In this document: positions 1-12,000 of the stretch, piece by piece
Position numbering within the stretch: the first letter of the stretch is position 1
Layout: the number at the start of each line of letters is the position of its first letter
Assembly: GCA_002722435.1 (NCBI GenBank)
Contig: PBLX01000002.1
Location: 1-38,025, forward strand
Length of the DNA stretch: 38,025 nucleotides
Origin: Legionellales bacterium
Lineage (GTDB): Bacteria; Pseudomonadota; Gammaproteobacteria; Comchoanobacterales; Comchoanobacteraceae
Direction: 5' to 3'
Position numbers and translations under genes: made by a program
The notes under the pieces: generated by a model
Told to the model about the DNA's origin: nothing
The model's database searches: none
Seen by the model: only the letters and a program-made list of their open reading frames with translations

Positions 1-3000
1 TTTCCTTTCTGGATACAAACAGAAACAGGCACTGATGGCATAAGCAGTTATGGTAGTAATGTAAGCACTCGCGAGATAGTGGGTGTTGAAAATAATGGTG
101 ATGACAACGGAACAATTACTTTTAATGTTCCTGAAAAGGATGCACAAAATGCAGCAATTAATGCAGTACAGGCTGCTAATCCTGACTTTGCTACTGATTT
201 AACTTACAAACAAATTCATAATGTTCCCTATAGTGCGTTTATAGACGAACATGGTGGAATAGATGTTCAAACAGAAATAGATGGTAAAACACTTGTGTTT
301 GTAAACACAACTACGGATGAAACGGCTTGGGATCAGGGCGCACTTTTTGATGCATATGGTTTTGACGATGACGATAATCCTTTTGATGCAACTACAACAC
401 TGGACATTAGTATTCGTTATGACGTATTTCAAATAGACATCAATACAATTGGCGGAGTTGATACTATACAACTTACTCGCACAGCGGATTGGCCTGTTGC
501 ACAAAAAGTTAAAATTAAACAGGGCAACAAATATGGCAACAGAGAGTTTCTAAAAAATGCTAGTGGTGTTCCTGAACTAATTTTACCATACACTGCTGGA
601 GTAAATTTACTATACTATCAGGACGGCACAAACGAAAACCAGTTTGGTAAAATACAACTTGTAGAAATAGACAGTGTAGCAGCAATTGATGTTGAAGATG
701 ATGTACTGGGTAAATTATCCTATACAAGTGCAAATGGAGTAAAGTTTACTAATGGACTTAAAGTAGAGTTTAATAGTGATGTTACTCCGTCAACATATGC
801 AGATAGACAGTACTATGTTGAAGGTGTAGGACAACCAGGCGGTATTACACTAACGCCTGTGGACGAACTAATTACACCTGAGACATACACAGTAAGTTCA
901 AGTGACGGATTCGACACTGTTGGATATGATAATGGTGGTTGGGACGGAACACTTAATGCTCCAACAAAACAGGATTACATATTAATTAATAGATCAAGTC
1001 CAGATAGAAATGCATGGAGTAGAGGCAATCGTTGGTTCCACAGAGAAGTTATAGAAGCAACTGCAACTTATAACAACTTTACAGCAGACATAGATGATAA
1101 CAGTAGAGCTAAACGTCCTATAATAGAATTTTACAGTGGAGTAGAACTGTTTAACATGGGCAAAAGCAGTGTTGCTCCTGTGACAGTTGTTGATACAACA
1201 CAAACAGATGCGCTTAGTAATGTAAACGGCACTACTGGATATTTTGCAGATGGAATAGATTTACAACAGGATAACACTGTTATTTTTAGTGCGGACACAG
1301 ATGCAGACACAAGACTAAAAATATTTCGTGTAGACTTTATAGATCAAGACAGCGATATAAACACTGGTGAAATAATTAATCTAGTCCAAATAGGTACAGT
1401 TACAGATAGTGATTGTGTGCTTAGTACACTGGGTGCAAACAATCAGGGCAAACAGTATTGGGTAGATGGAACTACCTGGAAAACTGCACAGCAAAAAACA
1501 AAATTAAACCAGGATCCGCTGTTTGATGTTTTTGATCCTGATCATGTTAGTTTTAGTGATACAACAAAATATCCTAGTAGTAATTTTGTAGGATCAAAAC
1601 TATTCAGTTACAAGCGAAACAACAACGCAAGTCCTGATAGAATACTAGAGTTTGGTTTGTCCTATAAAAACTTTAACACTATTGGTGATATTGTATTTGA
1701 AAATAATTTTGATTCCGACAAATTTCAGTATACTAAAAGCACAGGAAACACAAATGTAATTGTGCGCAGTGGACATGCACATCAGTTTGATATTGCAGGT
1801 AATAGAGTGCTATACAATGGCTGGACAAAAGTTGTAGAAAATAGTAGACAATATCAAATTGTTAGTTACACAGTCAACGAAAATGAATTAAACAGTTTTG
1901 AGATAGGTGCTCCAGTAGATACCAGTAGAATTAAACAACCACTACAGGTATTTGTAAATGGAAAATTTGCCTATCCAAGTGAATATACACATCTGATTCA
2001 GGGTACTCGAGAATATGTTGTGTTTAACACGGATAGAAGTGTTGATGATGTAATTACTATTAAGTTCTTTAGTAATACAAAAGCCGCAAACAGTTTTTAC
2101 GAAGTACCAGATAACCTAGAACGCAATGCAGGCAATGCTACATTTGAAACACTAACACTGGGACAAATGCGTAATCATACAGTAGAACTTAGTCATCAGA
2201 TTAAGAATCTAACTGGTATAGCACCAGGTAAGAGCGACATACGCGATCAAAATTATCGTGCTTATCCTGGTAACATACTACAACACAGTGCAGGCCTTAT
2301 TGCGCCAATGTACTTGATGAGTAATGAACAAGCAAACACAGTTGAAAGCATTAATTTTGTTAAAAACGAATACACAAAATTTAAAAATAGATTCCTGGAC
2401 AATATTAATAAACTTGATATTGATCTAACACAACCTGACAAATGTGTTGACGACATATTAACATTTATGGCAGGCAAAAAGACCAGCACATTTCCGTTCT
2501 ACTACAGCGATATGTTACCCTGGGGAACACAAAAGTCACAAGTAAGTTATATTATTGATGATGCAAGTGAGATAGAATTTGAGTTTGCTACGCAATTTGA
2601 TCTTACAAGTCTTAGCGGTACAGGTGTGCTTGTTTATCATACTGTAAAAACTACAGGTGTAAAAAATTTACTTGTAGAAGGACAGGACTACACATTTGAC
2701 ACAACTGAAGCAAAGATAGTACTCACAACAGATAATTTAGGCATAGGACTAATAGGACTAGCAGTAGATGACACAATTACTATTGTTGAATATACAGACA
2801 CAAACGGAAGTTTTGTTCCACCCACACCTACAAAAATGGGATTGTACAAGAAGTATTTTCCTGAAAAGTACACGGATAACACTTATAGAACAAGTAAAAC
2901 TGTTGTTAAAGGACATGACGGTAGTATATGGATAGGCTGGGGCGATATACGAGACAATGTTGTACTAGAACTTGAGAAACGCATATACAACAATATTAAG

Positions 3001-6000
3001 AGTCAATATAACAGTAACTTATTTGATTTTGCTGAAGTTGTACCAGGTTACTTCCGTAGTAGTCTAGCGGAGTTCGGAGAAGCAAATAACATAATTCGTA
3101 GTTACTTTGGCGAATGGGCACTGAAAAACAAAGTGCGTGTACAGCCAAATACAGTGGCAAAGACAGATGATCCATTTACCTGGAACTATAGAAATAGTGT
3201 ATACAAGAAAGACGACAGCAGAGTTCCGGGCGGCTGGAGAGGAATGTATCGTTGGTTCTTTGATACAGACACTCCTCATACAACACCCTGGGAAATGTTG
3301 GGACTTGGATCAAAGCCAAGTTGGTGGGATAACAGATATGGCGTTGCACCCTATACTAGCGGTAACACAGTACTATGGGAAGATTTACGGGACGGCAAAC
3401 TGTATTCAGACGCAACAGGTACAACTTTTAGCACACTGGAAAATAGAAAACGTGCGGATCTGCTGGATATTATTCCTGTAAATGAACAGGGCGAATTAAG
3501 AGCACCTGCTGAATTTTTAGTACAGGATGCAAGAAGCACAAACGTTAGCGGCGATTGGGCATTTAGTGATGGATCTCCAGGTGAAACTGCTTGGACAAGA
3601 AGCAGTGAATATCCATTTGTACTTCAAATATTAGCAGCGAATATTAAATCTGCAAAATATGGCACACTAATGTTTGATTCAAACTTGTTTGATAAAAATG
3701 CACAGTATGATCAAATACTACAGAAAGCAAAGAGTTATCGTCCTAGTGTTCTAGACTTTCATATGCATGGTATGATCCATACTGGAGCAACAAGCATACA
3801 CAGAGTAGAGGGTTACAATCAATTTATTGCTGAATATCTAAGATTCAATGGACTTAGTATTAATGATGCTATAAACAAAATTAACAATCTTGAACTTAAT
3901 CTTTGCTATGCTGTAGCAGGATTTACTGATAAGCAATATCTAAAGGTTATTGCAGAAAGTGTTACACCTAGTAGCCAGAGCGAAAATATTTTTATCCCGG
4001 ACGAAGATGTAAATGTATATCTTAAGAAAAGTTTACCACTGGAACGTGTAGTTTATAGTGGCGTACAACTTATTACTAGAGCAGACGGATACGAGATTCA
4101 GGGATATGACATAGAAAATCCTTTCTTTAAGATTGTTCCTAGCAAAGTGGGCAATCCTCCAAATGAAGTTGTTGTAGGACAGAGTGTATATTTTGAATAT
4201 GCAGATTTTGAAAATAGAATAATTAATATTCCTTACGGTACTGTGATCCGTAGTAAGCAACAGGTATTTGACTTCCTAGTAAGTTATCAAAGATATCTAT
4301 TAAGCAGAGGATTTGTTTTTGATGGCACTACGGGTTCAGGTGATAAGAACGATTTTGTAAGTGCAGGTAAAGAATTTGCGTTCTGGACAGATCAAAAATG
4401 GCCTATTGATAGTGTTATTGTGCTTAGTCCTTTCCATAATAAATTAGTTGTGGATAGAAACTTTGCTACAGTGGACGATCTCACACTTAAAGGATCACTA
4501 AAAGATGCAAACGGTGCAGTAATTAATCCTAAGTTCTATGATGTAAGTAGAATAGATAATCGTGTAGAAATACTAATAGATACAGAAAATACACAACTGT
4601 ACAGTGCAGTAATGAATCCAATACAGTACGAACATGCACTTGTATTCAATAATACAACTATTTTTAATGATATTATTTTCCAGCCTGAACTGGGAAATAG
4701 ACACAGTAGGTTAAAACTAGTTGCAGCAAGAAGCGGCAACTGGAACGGTACACTACATGCACCTGGCTTTTTTATAAATGAAGATAAGATTAACAACTGG
4801 CAACAATATCAGGACTACAAAAAGGGAGATATTGTTGGATTTCAGAATACAATCTACAGTGCAAAATACAACATAGACGGAAGCAAATTATTTGACTACA
4901 ATGACTGGAATGTAATACGCAATCTACAAACAGGCTTGCTTAAAAACTTGAGTAACAAAGCAACACAGTTTAACAACTTCTTCGAAATAGATAATCTTAA
5001 TCTAGAAGATGGTGTAGATAAACTGGGTAAAGGTATCATTGGATTTAACAATAAGGATTATTTACAGGGTCTTGGACTGGATGATGTTAGCCAGGTCAAG
5101 TTTTATCAGGGACAGATCAAACAAAAAGGCACAGGTAGTGCAATTAATAAACTTATAGATGCTGAACTTACAAATCTAGATCAGAGTATTGATTACTTTG
5201 AAGAATGGGGATTTCGTGTTGGTGAATATGGCAGTATTGACAGCAACCAATTAATTGAAGCGATTATTCCAGAAGGAAATGCTAGTAATAATCCATTTGT
5301 TGTAAATTTCTTTGGCAAAGGCGAAACTGTTCCTGAAGCAGATGTTGGCTACTATAATATTACACAAAAGGATCTATACAAAACTCCTAACAATTATACA
5401 GGTAGTCCTTTTGGTTATAGAGACAAAAACAGTATTACCCTAAATGATCTGGATAGTGCAGGGTATGCGCGTCTTGATGATGTTGATTTTACAGTATTTG
5501 ATGAAGCAGGATTACTTAATTTAAGTAACCGCATAGGCGAACTAGGCAAGGGTAAAAAGATCTGGATTGCTACTGATACAACTAACACTTGGGGCATTCG
5601 TAGAGTAGATGAAACACTAAGCACAGTAATAAGTGTAGAAAGCACGGGCAACGGCTTCCTAGTTTATACTACTGATCGTAATCATGGACTTGAAAAAGAT
5701 GACTATGTAATTGTAAGAGCGCAGCAACCTATAGGTAAAGTTGCTAAAATATTTGAAGTGTCTAGTCCTAATAAGTTTACAATAGAAGATAGTTTAACAG
5801 AAGCAGAACTAATTGGCGTGCGTATTCCTATGTACAAACTTAGTAGTGTGCGTTTCACACAGCCAAGCGATATGTCAACGTTTACGCCAGTTAGTGGATG
5901 GGATAATAAGGAACTAGTATGGGTTGATAAGGATTCAGATTCAAAATGGAGAGTATTGCAAAACGCTCGTCCCTGGACAACTAGTGGCATCAAGACAGCA

Positions 6001-9000
6001 GCCTCACTTACTGCACAGGATAAACATGGCACTAGCATTGCAATAACTTCAGGAAGCACACTAGCAATAGTTGGCGCACCGGAACAAAGTGCAGGAATTG
6101 TTACGCCATATGTTCGTGCTGAAGGCGGAGTGCTATCCGAAAGCACTGCAGTAAAAGTAGAAACAATAGGTGATAGTGTTGACAGTTTTGGAAAAAGCCT
6201 AGCAGCAGGCATAGATTATGTAGCAGTAGGAGCACCAGATACTCAGAGCCAAACAGGTGCAGTTTTCACTTACTACATCGATAGTCAGGGAACATTTAAT
6301 AGACGTCCAGTGCTACGTCCTAGTGATATTACTACAGGTGATAAATTTGGTGAAAGTATAGTAGCAAGCGGCAACGGAAGACACCTATTTGTAGGTGCAC
6401 CAGGTGATGACAGTGTTTATGTTTACACGCTAGTGGAGATTGCGGAAAGTGCAATTCGCAGTAAAACAATTACAGGAGCAGGACTTCCAGGAAGTTATGC
6501 TCTTGGATTTACTCCTATTAGCATTGAAGCACTGAATGTTACTGATGAAAACGGCAAAGTATATTTGCCGCATAAGGATTTTTCAATAAGCGGAAGTAAT
6601 ATTACACCTACTGCAACTCTGTCTGGCGGACTAGATGTTGTTATAAGACAACAGGACTATTTTGTGCAAGTAGGAAAATACACAGGGCATGATACACTTA
6701 CAGGAGATGCCTTCGGCACAAGTATAGATTGTGATTATTACGGACGTTATATAGTTGTTGGTGCTCCTGATGCCGCAGTTGCTAACACGGATAGCACAGT
6801 TCTAGCAGGTGCAGGTGAAGCATATGTATTTGCACAGGTTGTTGAACGTTTTATAGGAGACGGATCAACAAAAGCATTTACTACAAATGCTACACTTCAA
6901 ACAAAAATATTTGTTGAAGTTGACGGAGTTCTGCAGACTGAAACAGACAACGCAGACATTCCTGTTGACAATGAAGGCAGTACAGACGGATTCTACACAA
7001 GATCCAGTAATACAATTACACTAAAATATATTCCAGCAAAAGGTGCAAACATTCAAGTGTACACTGGCACGTTTGCTGAAAAACAAAAAATTGATCAGAA
7101 CATAGCAGGACAAGCACCTGGCCAGGGTGAACGTTTTGGTGCAAGTGTTGCTATTGATAACAGAGGCACAGTTGTAGCAATTGGATCGCCAGGTGAGGAT
7201 GAAACAAATCCAAATACAGGCAGTGTGTTTATATTACAGGATAGTGGCAAAAACTATGCAAAGGTAACAGCAGGAACACCTCACACACAAACTGCAGGTG
7301 ATATATTCTATATAGATGACTATAGAGTTACAGTATCTGAAACTAGTACAAGTCCAACAAAAATTGCAGCAGATATCAATAATTCAAAGATTCCAGGTGT
7401 TAGTGCAAGTGTAAACACTGCTGGACAACTTACAATAGAAACCACTAACAAAGAAGATCAAAACAAACTTACTGTTAATCCAGGTACAGGACAGATATTT
7501 GTTCGCGATGAACTGTTACAACCATTTGTGTTTACACAAAAAATTAATCATCCTAATGCGTTCGAAAACGAAAACTTTGGTGAACGTGTAGCATTTGACA
7601 AGTACTTTGCTGGTGGACTACGCAATCTAGTAGTTAGTAGTGATAAAGCAAGCACACTACTGGGTGTTGGATTTGATGTTGAACAGAACACTAACAGTGA
7701 AGATTATCTAAGTGCAACAACAACATTTGATAATAATGGAACTACGTTTACTGATAGAGTAACACAAAGCGGCGCGGCATACGTTTATGAATTATTGGAT
7801 GCACACACAGAAACAATTACAAATCCTAAGAAAATGGTGTTTGGTCAGCAACTAAAAAGTACAAATGTAAGTGAACTGGATCAGTTCGGTGCTAGTATTG
7901 CGTTTAATGATAACAGAATACTAATAGGTGCTCCGCAAGATGATACAGTAGTTGGCAGTAACACATTAACAAATAGCGGTAGTGTTTATGAATTTAACAA
8001 TGCAAACCGTTCAGGCAGTTGGAATGTTCTTCGTAATCAAGCAGATAGAGTTGATGTAGATAAAATAAACAGAGTTGCACTATACAATAAACGTGATGGC
8101 GAAATTAAAGTATTCCTAGATTATATTGATCCTGCAAAAGGAAAGATAAGTGGGGTTGCACAAGCAGAACTTGACTATATTAGTCACAGTGATCCTGCAC
8201 TGTATGATAACAATGGCTGGGGCGACAAATACGAATACAGATTATGGTGGGACACAAGCAGGGTACATTATCTACTTGCCGAACAAGGCGAACTAGATTT
8301 TCGTAGTAACTTCTGGGGAGAAAGTTTCCCTGGAAGTGAGATCAAAGTTTATGAATGGATATCAAGTCCAGTTACTCCTGATCTATATGATGGTGAAGGT
8401 ATAGTAAAAGATCCAACACTGTTTACAACAAACTTGGTATATGATAGTGTATTCAATACAACTAGAGTGCGCTATTACTTCTGGGTAGAGGGAAGAACAA
8501 GTATACCAGTAGAAGCAGAATTTAGAACAACTAGTGCAGATAGTGTTAGAAGAATTATTGAGGATCCAAAAGCACAGGGAATTCCGTATGCAGCATTTAT
8601 AGATGGTGATGCACTGCAACTGTATAATTGTAAGGAATATTTTGCAGATAAGGATACAGTTTTAAGCATTAATTATGATGTTGTTAAAAATGAAGGTGTG
8701 CTACACAGCGAATTTGAACTATATGGTAGAGGCAACGTAAATCAGGATATTCCTACTAGAATGTATCGCAAACTAGTGGATAGTTTAGCAGGAAGTGACA
8801 GTGTAGGTAATATTGTTCCGGATCCTTTCCTTAGTGAAGTTGAAAAGTATGGTGTGCTTACACAGCCAAGACAGAGCATGTTCGTTAATAGAGCAGCGGC
8901 ACTGAAAGTATTAGTTCAATATTGTAACAGTGTATTTGTTAAAGCACCATTTACTAGAACTGCAAATCTTTCAAAACTACTAAGCAGTGAAAATATACCA

Positions 9001-12000
9001 ACAGTTAACAGCGGCGAATACGATAAGAGTGTTGACACAGTAGCGGAACGTGACTTTCTAAACACCGCAATCCTAAGCACAGGATACAAAGTGCTTGTTC
9101 TAGAGGACGAAAATAATAATAACTACTGGACAATTTACACATTACAGACAGATAAGTCCTGGTTATTAACTAATATCCAAGGTTACAATACAGCAGATTA
9201 CTGGTCCTATGCAACATATTATATGGACGGATATGATGCAACCACAGTGCCCAAGTTCCAGGTTACACTAGAACCAGACCTACTTACACTTACTGACGCA
9301 GTTACAGGCGATATTGCAAAAGTTACTAGTAATGATGAAGGTAACTTTAGCATGTTTGTCAAGACAGACACTGGCTGGGACGAAGTAATTATCGAGAAAG
9401 GCACTATTCAATTTAATGCAAGTTTATATGCATTTGCTAATTTAAACAGCAGTAATGAAGCAACAGGATTTGATAATGATGCATTTGATTTTGGAGCATT
9501 TGATAAGGTACCTGCAGATGAAATACGTCAGATAGTTGATGCACTTAAAAACGATTTATTTGTAGGTGACTATGAAGTAAACATGAACGAACTGTTCTTC
9601 CGCTTAATGGAATATGCACTAAATGAAACAGAGTTTACACAGGATTGGTTGTTTAAGAGTTCATTTATTACAGTTGCTCATAAGATACGAGGTTTGGATC
9701 AATATAATACCTTTAAGTTTGATAACACAGACTTTATTGAAGAATTTATTGAAGAAGTAAAGCCATACAAAACTAAAATACGCGAGTATGTAAGTTTATA
9801 TGATAAAACAGATTTATTTGAAGGTGATACTACGGACTTTGACTTGCATCCATTTTATGATGAAGAAGTTGGCTACTTCCGCAGTCCATCAGGAGATTTT
9901 GCTGGAGATGAGGATAAGCAGAAAGAAGGACTTAACAAACCCTGGAGTGATCACTATGGTTATATTCTAGACAGTATTGTTATAGTAAGTGCAGGTAGTG
10001 GGTATATTACAGATCCTACTGTTACTATTAGTGCGCCACAACTGTCAGGTGGTGTCCAGGCTACTGCTACTGCAATTACAAATGGTGATGTAATTACAAG
10101 CATTGTAATGACAAACAAGGGTAGTGGATATACAGCAGAACCTACTATTACAATTACAGGTAGTGGAACAGGAATAAAAGTTAGTCCAAGACTAGTAAAC
10201 AACACAGTGCGTGCATTTGATACCACTATCAAGTTTGATAGAATAACTTACACAAGCAGTGTTAAGGATTGGGCGAAAAACACAAGTTATAGTGTTGATG
10301 ACATTGTAGCCCATCAAAACACTGCCACAGGCACACAGGAAGTTTACAAGGTTACTACAGCATTTACAAGTGGCACAACATTTAGTGTAGAAAATGCTAG
10401 TGGTGTTACTGTGATGACAGTGTACAATGATGAAGATTTCACAAACACTGCGGATAGAATTGCAGCCTATTACTATCCTACAGATGGTATGATAGGTGAT
10501 GATCTTGAACTACTACAAAAAGGAACAGGATACTTAGGAAATAAAGTACAGGGTCCAGGATTTGATCAGGATCCAGGATTCGATAGTGCAAACTTTGATA
10601 CAATTGCGTTTGATAACTTTGAAATAGACAGTGACGGACTTGCAGTACTAGCAGGACTTGATACTATATTTCGAGGCACTGACTTTGGAGATACAGCTCT
10701 TGGAGGCCTATACGTTGAAGATGGTTATGGTGCATTAGGATATTTCCCAGAACTTAATTTAGGAGTCAAACCAGAGAGCATTGTGTTAGATGGTGCAGGA
10801 TTTGTTGATACATACAACAGTCATGCTCCAGAAGAACTAATACCAGGTCGTGTGTACGACACACTGGACATGGAAGTCTATACACATAGTAGCAATGACT
10901 ATGAAGGCGACGGTAATGGATTTGAAGTTAGTTATACTAGTTTCACAGATCCTACAAGCACAAAGCAAACGTTTAGTTATGGTGATCCGCCTTCACTTAA
11001 TAGTGATGATGAGTTTGTACATCTTATAGTGTATATTAACACTCAAAGACAGTATACATTTACTAAAAATTTTAGAGACAACACAATTAGATTGCCTGCT
11101 CCGCTTGGGGCATCAGATATCCTACACATTTATGCATACAGCCAGACTGGCGAAAACATGATAGGCAACTACACATATATTGGTGATGGTAGTACAACTG
11201 GATTTGTTTTGCCAAATGTTCCTGAACGCACACAACAGACACTAATATATGTTGACGGGGAAGAAGTAGGTGCAACATTTAGCACACAGGATAATCGCAG
11301 TTTAATGACACTTAACAGTGCGCCTGATAATGACGCACACATTCATGTGTTTATATTCAATCAAGCAGATACAAGATCAGCACCTACTAAATTTACACTA
11401 CAAGATATTAACATGGACGGCAGTAGCGTAGTGTTTGGCCTTACAGGTATTGTAAATGACTATGTAGTAGATGGATATATTGAAAGAGGAGCAGAAACTT
11501 TTCACGCTCCTCCAGGAAGTGCTAACACGATTGTTGAAGTTGACGATCTAAGAATACGCCCTGTAAACAGTGTTTATCATACAGGTGATGGAAGCACAAC
11601 ACAGTTTGCAACTCCACAAACAGCCGCTGAAGGTAATATTGTAAACACAGGATCTATTAGTGTAGCAATTATACAAAAGAGCGATGGCATAACTCTTGCC
11701 GCTGTCAAGGATATTGATTACACTGTGACAGCAGGCACACAATTTATTACAATGCTTACTGCACCAGCAGATGGAGATACTGTTATCGTAAGTGATGATA
11801 GAGATGCAGATTATACTATTGGACTTGATGGACAAACAGTTACAATAAGCGGAACAGTGCCACAAACTGCAAGTAGTTTAATGCGTGTAAATGCATTTAG
11901 TAACCATGATCCATTACGCATACAAACAAAAGTTTTTATTGGACAGGGCACAGGCAGTACAACAACTGAAGATGCATTTGATGAAGTAGCATTTGATTCT

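Noticed and set aside
5703..6212. Antisense open frame (169 codons) in the giant gene
   Set aside because: Fully inside the giant coding sequence, with no motif or plausible ribosome-binding site; explained by codon bias in the sense strand.
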